Shown piece after piece: positions 1 through 14,300 of a stretch of DNA of 64,000 nucleotides (within the stretch, counting starts at the first letter, position 1; each line of letters starts with the position of its first letter). Under the pieces are notes generated by a model. The model ran no database searches. It had not been told where the DNA came from and was given only the letters and a program-made list of their open reading frames with translations. The DNA is from Breviolum minutum Mf 1.05b.01 (taxonomy: Eukaryota; Sar; Dinophyceae; Suessiales; Symbiodiniaceae): NCBI GenBank assembly GCA_000507305.1, contig DF240027.1, positions 56,396-120,395 of the forward strand. The letters are read 5' to 3'. The translations under genes and the position numbers were made by a program.

Positions 1-240
<240 letters not shown>

Positions 241-1640
241 ATACTGTCGGTGGTGGGTTGGCAGGTGGGTTGATGGCCAAAGGATGTATACAGACGTGAA
301 TACAAGAGATAAAGCCGAACTGTGTGTAGCTAATTGACTACACTGTTTTGTGTCCAACCATGTCAGGATGATTTGCTTGGCAGTGTCACTTTGTTGCTCG
401 GCCGAGTTCACCAGTTTCATCGCGGTTTGGGTTGCTGGAAGCGAATGGAAGATGATTGGAATACGTAATTTGTTGAATTAAATTGGTGGAACCAAACAAC
501 AACCATCCCAACAAGCTAATTTGACTATAGAGTTTTCCTGTCCTTTCAGTTTTTGTGGAGGTGGAATTTTCGAGTCTGCCCAAATGGTTGACATGATTTG
601 CACTCACTATTCCAAAGTTTCTAAACTGTCAGCGAGTCTTCTTGGTGAATCATCAGCAGTAATTTTGGCTGGTTTGGTTGGTTGGTTTGGTTGGTGGCTG
701 GTTTGGTTGGTTGTATTGTTGCCATGTAAAATGAAATCTTTACAGCTTTTTTCAACCTGCCGACCATCCGCTAAACCTCACGTTACATCCGAGGAGTGCA
801 TCTCAATTTCATCCCAATGGCTTTCAAGGTGAGCTTCCACTGAAAGATGCTCCTTGGTTCACCAAGTTTTATGTTGGGTCCAAGTCAAAACCAGGTTATG
901 GGTGCGATGGTTCGGCAAATGACCTCTAATCTCTTCCTTTGTATGAAAGATAGGATTGTGTAGCCCAACATTTCTTTCACATCAAAGATTAAAGGTACTG
1001 ATATCTGATGTAAAAACCCTCAGGCAACCTAAAAGGAAAAAATCCTTATGAATGTAGATGTATTTCTTATCAAAAATCTATCTTTGGGCATTTATTGAAA
1101 GAAATCAATGAGGTTCTGCACATTTCTCAACATGGCTGTGAGCATCTTGCGGGGTTTTGAATGTCATTTTCAGGCCCTTCCCCCAACATGATTCCCTTGG
1201 ATTTGCCCAACAAAAAAGGAGAATGCAGAGAAGGGCCATGAGTCCTTTATCGAGGCCGGGAGGGAAGCTTCACAGCTGCTGGAGGGGTTGAGTTGTTCAT
1301 TAAGCCCCAAACTTAAATGACATCTCAGATATCTCGGAAGATTTTGACCATCTTTTGGAGGACATGGGTTATCAAGGAAAACATCTTCCAAAGATCCCCA
1401 AAACCGTTGGTTTTTGACAGGTGGAGGTGGCGGACGTACGTGGTGAGTTCCCTTCAGATGCCAAGGAGATGGGAGATGGGAACATCACCTGGAAGAGAGG
1501 AAGCAAAGTGGTGGGAACAAATCATCCACATCCTTTTTGGAGCTGAAGAAGTGGCAGTTATCATATTTTCTTGGGAACTTAGGAAGAAGCGGAAAAGAAT
1601 GTAGTTCTGAATCTTCTGGACTTCATGGATGAGATGAGGG
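241..1640. other. No recognisable gene
   Basis: Spacer or intron-like sequence. It contains a GGTTTGGTTGGT-rich patch at 667-718. One possible short exon follows an acceptor-like ACAG at about 1420 (GTGGAGGTGGCGGACGTACG, then a GGTGAGT donor-like site near 1445), but nothing joins to it, so it is not called. Confidence 0.4.
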
Positions 1641-1645
1641 TACCA

Positions 1646-1870
1646 AGAGGGCTTGAAATCCTTTCGGATGGCATGAGATGAGAAAGGTTCTCATGAGTGG
1701 TTCGGCAGGAGTTGAGGATAGTATGAGGGCTTAAAATCCTTTCAGTTAGAATCAGATGAGAAAGGTTGCCCTGATTATTTGTCATTTGGGTATAAGATAT
1801 CATGAGGGCTTGAACCTCCTGAAATGGCATCAGGTGAGCGTGGTTTACTACGTTGAGGGTTGAGGCATGA
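1646..1870. repeat. Degenerate tandem repeat, about 79-bp unit, three copies
   Basis: The motif GAGGGCTTGAAATCCT recurs at about 1646, 1725 and 1804, and each copy is followed by a diverged TGAGATGAGAAAGGTT-like segment. The spacing is about 79 bp. Copies differ at many positions, so the array is old. Confidence 0.6.
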
Positions 1871-1904
1871 CACGATGGTGCCATGCGGTTGTCCATGAGA
1901 TTGT

Positions 1905-2240
1905 GTGTGCCAAGTTTGTTCTCGTTTTTCAGCCGTGCTCAGTTGCACCTCTAGGCCTGTGCTTCTGCGTTCAGCAGCACTGAGAACTAGTTGCCGCGGG
2001 GTGCTATCTATGGGTTCGGGGCTCTTATTATGGGCCTTCCTAACCCTGCTTCTGCGAGTGTGCGAGCGCCTACAGGAGCAGTGCCTGACCACAGAGATCC
2101 CCGTGCCCTTCCCATCAAGCTCGATCCCCATCGAAGCCGTAAGCGGGATTTCAAGGAGTCATTCTCCTTGATGTCGTGCGACAAACTTCCTGGGGGGCGA
2201 ATTGCAACCAAGCTGAGAAGTGACTTTCATCACTGACCAT
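1905..2240 (+). other. GC-rich coding-like island, unknown
   Basis: A clear rise in GC follows a pyrimidine-rich TTTTTCAG acceptor-like site at about 1924. Two + frames stay open, roughly 1905-2171 and 1991-2236. One contains a hydrophobic stretch (LLLWAFLTLLL); the other is rich in Pro, Arg and Ala. Which frame is real cannot be decided by eye. It may be an exon or a decayed retrocopy. No family is recognised. Confidence 0.3.
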
Positions 2241-2439
2241 GAGAGACGGATCGGTAGCAGTGAGATTGGCAAATCCGGCAGATCAATCTATGAGGTAGAG
2301 AGGTCAGAGCACGTTGCTTTCAGTGAACTATATATGGCCGTTGCTTCGTGTCATTCAATTTGCAGGATTCACAGAATTCCTCGTCTGACAGAAGGCTGTT
2401 GGGCAGACAAGAGCAGATTTTTTATGGATCTGAGGGTTC

Positions 2440-2700
2440 TCTTTGTGAATCATTGCCATGAGTGCTTGGAAAACTTCCTGAAATAGTAGAAGGTGAGCAC
2501 GTTCCTTGAGAGTGTAGACTTTAAGAGGTAGTATGAGGATCATTACCATGAGTGCTCGGAAATCTCATGAAATAGTATGAGGTCAGTGTGCGGTGAGTAA
2601 TGACATGAGGAACTTGTATGAGGATCATTAATAAACACGAAGTTTAGAAATTTCATAGTGGACATCCTAAGTGAGGATCATTACTATGAACGTGATTATT
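2440..2700. repeat. Degenerate tandem repeat around AGGATCATTACCATGAG
   Basis: Copies start near 2447, 2536, 2620 and 2673 (spacings about 89, 84 and 53 bp). Shared pieces include GATCATTAC, GAGTGCTYGGAAA and TGAAATAGTATGAGG. The array is diverged, and no function is suggested. Confidence 0.5.
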
Positions 2701-4487
2701 CCTTGGGGCGGATTGGGGATTTTTTTCACAGTTCTTCTTGCCTAAGGGGGAAATCCACCGTGCTAAAAGTGAGCGCCCTTCCCCAACCAAATGTAAATCA
2801 CTAGCAGTCTAAGAAGGTGGGTTTTACTTATCCCTATCTTGACATTACATGACTTTGGTCAGAATGTGTGTGACAAGTTCACCAATTTTATGTGTACATG
2901 CACATGCAAGTAAAACAAAAGAACAAAACAGAAAAACATGGTGGATATCCACGTTTCAATCTTGGACCCCCAGCGGATCAGGAGACCTCTGGTTTCAAGG
3001 TGACTTGTTAAGAAGTGGAAGAGCAGGATGTGGATGTAAAAGAACATTGGATTTTTTTGATATGCGTGGTGCGAGTTGCAGCCACCTGCATCGGTGATAT
3101 ATACATATATGAATACATATAGATACATTTCATAAACAAGTTTACAATATCTTTCAAAAGCATTAGGCACTCCAAGTGTATATTTGCCATACTCCATTAG
3201 TGGTGTGACGTCCGTCGATCTTTGAAATTTTTGTTATGTAGTTGTTTTTTTGTTGTTCAGTTTCTGTTGGTGGTAAAGCATCCCAGACACATCATCCTTG
3301 GTTGTAGGTTGTAGTGGCGTTAGTTTTTGGATCATGCAACCATTGAGTTCTGCCCATGTTTTTCATGGTCGATATTCGCAATTTTTGTTTATCTTCTTAC
3401 AGTCTTTGGCGGTGATCTTTTTGTCCTCCAGGCAAAATTGTAGTACAAATCACTTCCGAAACCAGCTACGTTCATGAAAACAAACAGAGAACAAGCCCCA
3501 TATCATAGAGTTTGGATTTAGAACATTTTTCGGTTTTTTACTTCACATCGACTTAGCGCTGCTTATTTTTGACAGGTGAAAATTATTTCCGCGCATGGCT
3601 TTGAAGATGATCGTTGCTGGGATGCAACAGCTTTGAGGTGGGTTGACTTGGGGCAACCAGCTTTGAGGTGTTTTTTTTGGGGCAACCAGCATGGTTACAT
3701 GGTTGATCCAAATTTGCGTAGGAACCAAAAAAGGGATGGTCCATTTTGGTTTGCTGCGAATTCATGAATTCAGATTGCAAGTACTCCAAATTGTGCAACA
3801 ACAAAAACGAGGTAAACTGCAAACCTTTGTGGCCTTACAGTATTGGATGTGATTTCAGTTGATTTAGATCTACAGATATCTATATATATATATATATGTA
3901 CATATAGGTATATTTGTCCTGTAGTTGGTGCAGACTTTGATTCTCGCATTAGAACTGCTGACATCATTTCTGACAATGGTGTTTATTTGTGTCAATTGGT
4001 TTCATGAATCAGGGGCTAAAAGTTTGTAGTTTTGGACATGCTCCACTTTGAGCCTCCCAAACTACCCCATGTCTCATGCCGAACTAAGGCATGAGCCTTT
4101 TTGGTCGTACCGTCACCAGCCTCTTCAGCACCTGCCACCTGGACAACGATGGAGGTTTTTTTCCACCTCTGAGAACTCTAATCGGTCAGAAAAATGGCAT
4201 AAATAGTTGGAAGCAAGCGATGACTTGGTATCAGCCAAGTTGACTCAAAATCATTTTTTGTTTGGGGGTTGGTCTCAAAAAAAAAACATAAAGAACTGTG
4301 AACGTCTGCCTGGCAAGATTTTTTTTAATGGCCACAAACGACCTCTTGGAAAAAGCTGGTGGTTTGTTCAAAAAATGGTGGACATCATTGTTAATGGAGA
4401 GTCATGTCTCCTCGGTAAATTAGTAAAAACACTTCAGGAGAGAAACCACTGCCAAAAACAATTTAAACAAACTTCAAGTCTTCATAT
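2700..4487. other. No recognisable gene
   Basis: AT-rich spacer or intron. There is a short imperfect direct duplication near 3630-3690 (GGGGCAACCAGC appears twice after GCTTTGAGGTG) and a TA-rich tract at about 3878-3912. No exon with convincing splice sites was found. Confidence 0.4.
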
Positions 4488-4611
4488 TACCCCCACATTT
4501 AACATGGAACGTCATGGAACCTGAAAAATCATTCTTCGAAAAGGGAAAGCATCTTCCAAACCTCCATTTTTGGGTTTAAAATGTTCGTTTTTTTGGTTTT
4601 TTTGGGGGCGT
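4488..4611 (-). mobile_element. Palindromic MITE-like element, CTGAAAA-arm family (diverged)
   Basis: The left arm TACCCCCACATTTAACATGGAA is loosely mirrored on the right by TTTAAAATGTTCG and a G-run. The loop reads in the reverse sense (GCATCTTCCAAACCTCC), so the copy is called minus. Old copy. Confidence 0.45.
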
Positions 4612-4761
4612 TAAAGGTGGTCAGGTGCAACCCTTTCAACTGCGACTAAGGTGAGGTTGTTGGTAAAGCAAGAAGTTCCATCCGAACCCAGGCACTTTTT
4701 TGGTCGCACTTGGGGCATTCACCAGGATTTTTTGCAAAAGCGATGCCAAACAAAGGGAGTT

Positions 4762-4785
4762 TTGTTGTTGTTGTTGTTGTAGTAG

Positions 4786-4856
<71 letters not shown>
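4762..4856. repeat. (TTG)n microsatellite
   Basis: About 31 TTG triplets with a short TAGTAG interruption. Poly-Val, Leu, Gln, Thr and Asn frames across it are artefacts of the repeat. Confidence 0.97.
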
Positions 4857-4857
<1 letters not shown>

Positions 4858-7170
4858 CTGAGGCCCCAAAAAAGGGTGTCATTCTGTATCACATTGGTCC
4901 AGGCGATTGAACACTCCTCGCAACCTGAGTGGTCTCTTGATCGCATTTGGTTAAAAACATGGGGAGTTACTGGTGTGGTGTGATATGACTTGCCTGTAAA
5001 TCTTCCCTTTTGGTATTACTCAAGCTTATCCCTACCGGAGGAGTTTAAAGAGGTCACCGGGAAGGTACCAGTGAATATACACTGAAATATACCCATGCAC
5101 ATACATAGGTACAAACTTTCACAACTACATAAATGCGAAAATGGATACATAAATTCGTGAATCAATGCCCACATACGGACACACATACACACAGCCAAAT
5201 ACAACTATACACCGTGTTGTGATTTGGGTCACTAACTGTGGCACCCAAATCTGAGGAATTACGAAAGGCAATTGAAAGGCTTCAAAGAAGGTGGGGCAGG
5301 GCATTGAGCCGCGCCTTCTTTTAAAGATGGAAGGGTTGGCAAGGAAAGATCATGAGGTCCCTGAGATGGGGTAAGTTTGCTAGATAGATAAATATCTGCA
5401 TGGATATACAGATATACACATGTAACTTGTGTATTATTTGCATGTAGGTTATATTTTATTTACATATTGTACATATCTTTGCAAATAACCAGCTAGCTAG
5501 ATAGATAGATAACCAGCTAGATGGATAGATAGACAACCAGATAGCTAGATAGATAGATAGATAGATAGAAAGATAGACCAAACCAAACTATGGATCTGAC
5601 ATCATGAAGTGTGAATGTGAAAGGTAGGGCAGAATTTTTCTTATCGAAGTTTCGATGTGAAAGTAGATATACATTGAACTAGATAGGAGCTTCTTTGGCT
5701 GTTGCAACTAGTAAAATGAGAGGCTGCATATAAATGACAAGACTTCACACCAACAATCACAACAGCAGTGTTTTGTAGGATTTCTTGGAGGACTAATCAG
5801 TGAGCCACCAGAAGGTTTGGATTTTTGAAGATGATTATCCTCTTTTCATGTCTGGGATGTGTTAGTTCTTCGGAGGATACTGTTAACGCAGGATGCATAC
5901 ACCTCACCGCTGTTAAATTGGGGTTATTGGGGTTTCCCATCTTAGTAGCTGTTAGATTCATATTTTTCAGTGTAGTTATCCCTAATTTAGAAACACATTA
6001 TTTTCTTAAAATCAATTTAGTTTGGCCATTCAACAAAAATCATGCATCTTCACCTAAATTCTTCGGAACTTTTTGTTTTGGGGGGTGCGGAAAAAACCTA
6101 CCCTTCATATGGTTGCCCAGCTCCAAAAGCAATTGGGGCAAGAAACTTGGAGTTTAAACTTGATTGGTCGCAGGCGACTCGTTAGTCTTCAAAGTTTTGC
6201 AAGATAACAATGGCAAGGCGTGGTTTCACGGCTTTTTTTGGTCCGTTTCAATGGGTGGAACATGTCCACGGTTATTTCTTATAGGGTGTTCAGGGTGGAT
6301 TCTGCAAGGGTTCCGCAGTTGGTTGGGAAACAGGGATTTCTGGGATGGTTGGTGTGTGAGAGATCCGGGGAGACTGATGGAGTGAGGTAGAGATAAGGTT
6401 TCGATGTGATATGTCCTGACCACCAAACTGTAAACCACGCAAATTGCTGTGTAGAAAAACTTGCATCTTTCTATCTTTGCATTCAATTCTCGTTCGAAAG
6501 AAGTTCAAAGTCCAAAGATTGATGTCTCGCAGGACCAGCCGTTGATGAGCAAAACCTTGAAGTGTCAGGAGCAAAATCACCCGCTTTGGAGAAATTGTGC
6601 GGGTCAAATTAAAAGAAGGGTGATGTCATGTGACGGAAGGTCAATGTGCTTCAGGTTTGTGAAGGGAATTCCCCCTTTTTTGCTGCTTTTTTCACCATTG
6701 TATATTTGAATTTTGTGAGATTTTTATTTGCACATGCATGAATGCCATGACGCCACAGGTGAAGAAGTGTTTTTTTTTTGTTGGGATGTAATAGGGTGGA
6801 TCCTCACCTGGAACCTTCACTTGTGGGGGAATCCCATAGGACCCTGGCTGCCGACCCTCAAAGGGGGGGTGGAATCTTTCCAAAAAAAAGATCACCCTGA
6901 CCCATCTGGTGTTGCTTCGCAAAAAATGAGCGATTTAGGATGGGAGCCAAAAAAATGGTGAGATAGGATAGAAGTTTAGGTAAGTAAACACTTCATAGCT
7001 GCTTTCGCTTCGGGTGCTGCTTCGAAGTCATTTCAGCTACAGTTTACACTAAACATCACCATGGTGAAGTGAGTCAGGAAGTAACGACGCGAGGTGTTGA
7101 AAGACAACTTTAGCAGGAAAGTTTAGGGAACAACTGGGACAACGTGTGGTTTACATCTTGTATGATTGAT
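4857..7170. other. No recognisable gene
   Basis: Spacer or intron. A frame at 5825-6157 is open for 110 codons but has no family signature and a spacer-like composition. Nothing else is supported apart from the TAGA repeat listed separately. Confidence 0.4.
5491..5572. repeat. (TAGA)n / (GATA)n interrupted microsatellite
   Basis: TAGATAGATAGA runs are interrupted by ACCAGCTAG and ACAACCAG. Confidence 0.9.
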
Positions 7171-7280
7171 TACTCCCCTGAAATTTGATAATGAATATCC
7201 AAAATAGTCATAATTGGAAAGGAGATACCTTTAAAGAAAAACCATCCTTTTGGGTATTTATATTAAGATTCGGGGTGTAA
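7171..7280 (-). mobile_element. Palindromic MITE-like element (diverged)
   Basis: The left arm TACTCCCCTGAAATTTGATA is mirrored by TATTAAGATTCGGGGTGTAA. The loop GGAAAGGAGATACCTTT is in reverse sense. It lies upstream of the C2 gene exon at 7630. Confidence 0.5.
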
Positions 7281-7539
7281 ATCATCCCGAATCTACTGCA
7301 TGATTCTGGTTGAATTCTATACAGATTGCCCTTCCTTGGGAAGCACTAACAAAAGCACTGAAATTCTGTAGGTTTGAGAACTTGTGTCGTAATGCCCTTT
7401 AACTAAAGTCCCCAAATTGCCAGTTTTTTGAAAAGGCTCAGATGATTCACAGTTGCAATTCGTGATTTGATACCATACCCAATATTTACAAAGTTTCATC
7501 AGACTGGGGTGATTTACATCACACACATGTACATACATC

Positions 7540-7618
7540 TATTTATGTATATATAAATATATATAATATATACATATATATATATTTGTATATGTATATA
7601 CACATGTATATGTACATA
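7540..7618. repeat. TA-rich palindromic tract
   Basis: Alternating TATATA/TACATA runs. Similar tracts occur at 9718-9800, 12755-12845 and 19137-19245. Confidence 0.8.
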
Positions 7619-7629
7619 AACTCCTTCAG

Positions 7630-7753
7630 TTTGTGGAAGGCTCACAGTTTTGACCCAACAAAGTCTTCCCAGGACTTTTACCCTTATGGCTTCGCGGGGG
7701 AGTTATTGTTGGATCCTGTCGACATAAGTGTCTCGGAGTTTGATACGGGGAAG
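7630..7753 (+). CDS. C2 gene, exon (C-terminal part of a C2 unit)
   Basis: Follows CCTTCAG and ends AAG before GTAAGG, phase 0. It reads ...SSQDFYPYGFAGELLLDP..., the F-P-x-GF-GEL-L ending typical of these C2 units, then ...SVSEFDTGK. Confidence 0.65.
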
Positions 7754-8353
7754 GTAAGGAACAACGAAAACGCTTTTCAGAGCTAGATGCTGTCGATTTT
7801 CTTAAAACGAAATGTTGGGGATGTGTACTTTGTATGCATATATATATATATATATATTGTATATAATAGTACATCATGAATATCTGTAGTCCATGATGAA
7901 TCATGAATGATCTAAGATTCATGTCTTCATTGTGGTATTGATGCACATCCTACAGATCTTTTTCTTCAGGGTAGACTCACCCCTTGTGACTCAACACCCG
8001 CATACTGCTGGCCTATTCCAAGCCTGCCAGAAAAGAGGGTGTTTTTTTTTTAAATCTTTTTTTTCTTTTTTTGATTGTTTATTTTTTGAATTGTGGGGGG
8101 TCTTCTTTGTGTGTCATTTGTGGTTCTCCAGCTTGTGTAGCTTTTGCAGCTTCTGCGCCCTGTTTGGCTTATGCAGCTTACCCCCTTACAAGAGCTTCTG
8201 CAGCTCTTGCAGCCTGTGTTGGCTTCTGGGACTTTTTGGGTTCTGGCTCTTGTGGCTTTTGTTTTTATTCTATCTTGGCGGCTAGGCACACCCAACATAT
8301 TATCTCGTGTTTTTTGAACATCTTTTTATCTATCTATCTATCTATCTACCTAC

Positions 8354-8396
<43 letters not shown>

Positions 8397-11300
8397 CCTT
8401 CACGAAGGCATACTTGACAAAGACAGAATAATCAAAAGGAAGGATATTAACCACGAAAAATAAAATAGCACCAACAATGTAACAAGAACAAGAGCCAGAG
8501 CACGAGCAACAAGAACAACAAGAGCAAGAACCAGAGAAGCAAAAAAACCAAACCTAACAAACATTAAAAACATCAAGAACCAGAAGAGCACAAAAACCGT
8601 AAGAAGAACAAGAGCAAAAAGAAGGAGAAGGAAAAGAAGAAGAACAACAACGGCAACCCAGAAATCACATCACAGTATCAACTACTAGTGTTGTTGTCAT
8701 CATCATCAAGAAGCACAACCAAAAGAAACAACCAACTACCACAATAGTGGTTGTGCGTCTAAAAGCGTCAACTCCTTCAGCTGTCAGATGATCAAAGTGC
8801 ATTCCCCAGGCACCAGCTCCACAGCAATGACGATGAAACGAAGAAAAACCGATGGAAACCCCGGCAAGGAAAAATTAAGAACAAACAACCAAAACAGGAT
8901 AAACACAAAACAACGGGAGGGAAGAACAAACAAACATCCAACCAAAAAACCCAGTCGATTTCCGCCCTGCTGGCACTAGAAGTTGGGAACTTTGACTTAT
9001 TTGAGTCACAACAGATTCCAGCATTTTTTCTTGGAATACCTGAACCTACATGGTTTGATTTATATTTGAAGCTTGAGATGGCCACATTGGTCACTCAATT
9101 CAATCACTTTTCAAAGACCAGAGAAACAGTTCAAAATTTCCCGAAAATGATGTGGCCAATACTAGATATGACTTTTACTAGCCTACTTTTGACCATTTTG
9201 CCTGTGTGACAGATTTTTTTTCGCTTGTAGGGTTCCGAGCTGTTGTGGTGGGCAGGTAAGACTGGTCCAATCAACCCGGACAATAAACCCATCTTGGAAG
9301 TGCTCATTAGCGACAGTGAGGTGTGGAATGTGTGGGATTTTCTGGAGATAGGATCAAGAGACAGATCTGATCAGGAATGACATGAAAATATGGAAGTTGT
9401 GCAATTTGTATGTGCCAAAATCTTATTCGACAAGCAACAAATCAGTGGAAGACAGGAGGGTAGAAGTTATGAGGGGTTTCAAAAACGACCCCGTCTCTGT
9501 GATAGGATCCACAAGACTTTTTGCAATCCCTTCAGCCTTAGTGACTATTTGCACCCCAATTTTTTGGTATTGCATATGTAAGGTTTGTCGTGCAGGTTCC
9601 ACCGTTCTAAACCTTCCAGGTTTTATGGGGGTCGGGTGATTTTAAACTCCGTTGCAAATATGGAATGGTCATCAGTCATTCCATCCACAATCAGGATTGC
9701 TCACATCCATGTATACATATTTGTATATATATATGAATACTATCTATATATAACAAGATACATATGTATATATATATATTAAAATGCACAGATACATAAA
9801 TACATATTTAGATTAGATATTGCACATATTGTACACAATGGGTAGGGTGTATACCGTATGCCTGTACCAATATTTATTGGGGTACGGATCCCAAGCGTCA
9901 GTTGTCTTAAGGCTCCGAATGTTGGATATCACTGTGTCTGGACGCTCTTTGTGGGGAATGCAACAAAAGTCGTCAAAGAAAATGGCTGATCCGGATAGAG
10001 GTTGAGATGAATCTTATTTTTTCTTTTGGGTGAACCGTCTTGACAACAGATCCACAAAATGGCAACTAGCTCCAAGAATAAAAGCCCTGAAAATTAACCT
10101 GGAACCTAAACATCACCAAATTAAAAAGGAAAATCATCTTCCAAACCTCCAGTTTTGGGTCCCATGTTAATTTTCCAGGGTTTTTTTCAAAAAAGGCATT
10201 CCATTTTAGGCATGATGGTCATTGCCGTTGCCCTTTTACTGTGAAATCTGGCAGGGCAAGTATCCAAAGATGATGCTTTCCGACAACAAGTTGGAGGTGA
10301 GGGTTCATGAGATTTGGAACCAGGTAAGAAAAATCAACTTCTATTCATTGGGGGGAAAAAAAGAAATGTTCACTCAGATTTGGGAAAACAAAATGGTGGC
10401 AAAAAAAAAGTCGTGAGTTTCCTGGATTGTTTTTGTTTCTTTTGACTTTATTCTGTGGTGAACTTGGCCTTGTCGGATAAAGTGTGAAAGCTTCGTCGTC
10501 GTCCATGGACCCAGTAAAAGGATAGCAAAACACTTACAGTTCCTCCAAGCATTTCTTAAAGAAAAGGGCTCTTTTGGAAACACCCTTTCAATGTTTTGCC
10601 AAGTTATGTATACAGTACATAGATACACATATCTATATATATTTACATACATAAGGCAATCGCCTAATCCGATTTCCCTCTTCATGGCGTCGTGGAATCG
10701 ATCTCCTGTTGACAACAGGTCCGTATCTTGAGCGCTCGAAATCTGCCTTCCGCGGACGTGGGTATTCCCATTCCCACGTGGATCCATGTGGGGTGAGTGT
10801 GTTAACATGGTTGTAAAGCCACAGTCTTTCAATAGGAGTTATCCCAAGTTCTCCCAATTCATTGTTAAATACCTAGAAGTGGTGCTTCACTTCTGGATGA
10901 ATTATAGTGATGTCGCCTGATTGATTTTACCCATAAGGTGGTAGATAGCAAAGGAACCCTCGGTCCCGACTTCGGGCCCGATCACCTTGAAGAACATGGA
11001 CCTTTATCCAAGTCAGTGATGTGATATTGAGGGGAAGAAAGGTGCCAGAGATTTTGAATATATGTCTTGCTTCTTTCAGAAGATCTCACTGTCAATATGA
11101 GCTATTCGTAGATGTTCCATTCCGAAAGCACTTTGTCACATCCATGATGATGGCCATGTCTCTTCAAATCCCTAAGGCCTCACTGTTCTTTTGAATTTCA
11201 GTTAGATTTCCTCGATTTCCACCTGAAACTTTTAAAGCTGTTCGAACTTGCCTTGATCATGAAGCGCCAAAAGATCTCTATCTTGTTTGTTGGTGGATTT

Positions 11301-14300
11301 TTCATCTAGGTAGCTCTTCCCGGTGTTCCACCCGCCTTTGTTCATCTTTGTTTTAGTGCTGGAGGGTGTCGACCTTGGAACCCAAGGTCTACTTATTGTC
11401 ACAAGCTTCCTCCGATCCTTATTGCAAGTTGCTTGGAAGAATTCCTCACCTTTGGGACTTGGAAGCGGAAAATTGGAAAGTGGGCCCCTCCTGGGAACGA
11501 TCACATATCCCCTCCTGTTTGGCAATTTTGAAGATGATTTCCCTTTTCTGAAGGTGGGATATGTTAGTTCCTTAAAGGGTAGACATATCATTTTACTTGG
11601 GGACTGTTGATGGAGTCAATCCTGCGGAAGCACCTGTTGAGGTTATTTGGTACTTGTAGTTCGACAATTTTTTCTGCAGCATGAATAGGATCACTAGCAT
11701 CTTTCCCGACCTAAAAACGCACAGCGCACAGCTGTGACATGAGGTTTTCTATCCAAAAACCGTGCATTACTTTTTTGGGTCAACATAATAGATAGCACAG
11801 TGCCCAAGAAGAGGTTAGTAGTTAGTAGTGGGTTGTGCGCCCATATAAATTAAACTATTCAACGTCTAAGGCTTTTGGCAGCTACAGTGGAATCTTCCAT
11901 TGAGAGTGCTGATTCAACAGCAACGGGGAAACATCCGGGACGTATTTTCTTGGGGCGAAAGTATCAGACATCGATTCAACCTTCTTTATGAGTCCCTTCG
12001 GCCATGTTTTGGTTTCAAGCAGTTGTTGAAGACATGTAGTCTCCTCGAATCTTGGAAATGTTAGATTCTGACAAACCAGAGAGCTAAGGGAAGCTGGCTG
12101 TTTTTCGGACTAAGGGGGAACCACAAGGTTGGTTAGCTATAGTTTGTTGAAGCATACAACGGTGCAAACTGGAAGCTTGACTCCACACTTCCCAAGGATA
12201 TGCTACCCATGACCCAGAAAGAAGTGAAGGTTGAACCATTCAGCTTTGGAACTAAAACTTGAAGGTTTTGTTTGATCCCAAATCTTGTGTGGTTAGTTCC
12301 GGTGGATGGGGGGATCTGCCATCTGCTGTTAAGGTGCGAAGTAGTGGGGAAGCCGCAGAGTGGACGTTTCCGCACCAAGACGGTGGACAAAACGTTGTTT
12401 CCGTTCCTGGTCTTTCACAAGTGTGGAAGGGTTCACTATGGTACTAGGGAGGGTTTGATTGATAGTTGATAAGTTGACAAGCTGATTTGAAAGATAAAGG
12501 GTCATCATGAGTAGGGTTTTTTGGTACTGTTGGCAACAAGGAAACATCCTGTAAAAGTTTTTTTTATGCATCCAAAAGGTGGTCGAAGAATGCAATTCTT
12601 AGATGACTTGAGAGACCATAGCCCTTTATCGCTGCTCAAACAAAATTCCTCGTATACATATAGATACATATATTCAGATGTACAGATATGTATATATTGC
12701 ATTGCATTATATTACGGATTTTTTGGTGTCTTTTTGTATATAGATTTGCCTTTCTCTCTGTATACATATATATAATGTATATGCAAATCTGTAGTATGTA
12801 TATATATATACACATATATATTTATATATATACATACACAAATGTAGACATACAGATATTCCATAAAGGTATCCATCTTTTCTCAGAGGTTCAATAGAAC
12901 CCGATTGTATTCACTGATTTGTCTCCGCTGCAAACGGCGATGGTTCAGGGTTTGGAACCATCAGCACCGCATGCGTCGCTCGGAATGCATATTGGGACCT
13001 GGTGCTTGGGAAACGCTAGCGTGACAAGGAACCCTTAAAGAGACGGATTGCGAAGCTCCAAATCAAAGGGAAAACTTCCAGATGTGCTAAGGGATAAGAG
13101 CCTAGCTACATGACACTTGAAATGGATATAACTGAAAAGATGGCAGTTGATTCCAGGTAAGTGACTCACAACACATGTCATGTCATGACACTAGAGTTTG
13201 AAGTGTTTCTATCTACTACCCTCATTACCAACTTTTCCATCCCTTCAACACACCTGAAAAACGTGTCGATGCTTTCCTTGTTTGCTGGACCTGCTGGACC
13301 TGCTGGGCCGAAACAGGTGGCTATGAAAAGGGGGACAACTTAATCTTCACCATCTATGATGAGGACTCCGATCTGACAGGGTCCCTCCGGGACCTAAGAG
13401 AGCCTGTTGAATGATCCAAAAAAAAATGTGTTCCAAAAATCCCAACTAAGTTTTGTGATAATCGAAAGCTTAGACCATTTGAGGGATTGATTCTGCAGGG
13501 TCTGTCAACTAAGTTTTGTGATAATCGAAAGCTTAGACCATTTGAGGGATTGATTCTGCAGGGTCTGTCAACTAAGTTTTGTGATAATCGAAAGCTTAGA
13601 CCATTTGAGGGATTGATTCTGCAGGGTCTGTCAACTAAGTTTTGTGATAATCGAAAGCTTAGACCATTTGAGGGATTGATTCTGCAGGGTCTGTCAACTA
13701 AGTTTTGTGATAATCGAAAGCTTAGACCATTTGAGGGATTGATTCTGCAGGGTCTGTCAACTAAGTTTTGTGATAATCGAAAGCTTAGACCATTTGAGGG
13801 ATTGATTCTGCAGGGTCTGTCAACTAAGTTTTGTGATAATCGAAAGCTTAGACCATTTGAGGGATTGATTCTGCAGGGTCTGTCAACTAAGTTTTGTGAT
13901 AATCGAAAGCTTAGACCATTTGAGGGATTGATTCTGCAGGGTCTGTCAACTAAGTTTTGTGATAATCGAAAGCTTAGACCATTTGAGGGATTGATTCTGC
14001 AGGGTCTGTCAACTAAGTTTTGTGATAATCGAAAGCTTAGACCATTTGAGGGATTGATTCTGCAGGGTCTGTCAACTAAGTTTTGTGATAATCGAAAGCT
14101 TAGACCATTTGAGGGATTGATTCTGCAGGGTCTGTCAACTAAGTTTTGTGATAATCGAAAGCTTAGACCATTTGAGGGATTGATTCTGCAGGGTCTGTCA
14201 ACTAAGTTTTGTGATAATCGAAAGCTTAGACCATTTGAGGGATTGATTCTGCAGGGTCTGTCAACTAAGTTTTGTGATAATCGAAAGCTTAGACCATTTG

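Noticed and set aside
4636-4983. Poly-Gln, Thr, Val, Asn and Leu frames
   Set aside because: All are readings of one TTG microsatellite.
5825-6157. 110-codon plus frame
   Set aside because: Spacer-like composition, no motif, no splice context.
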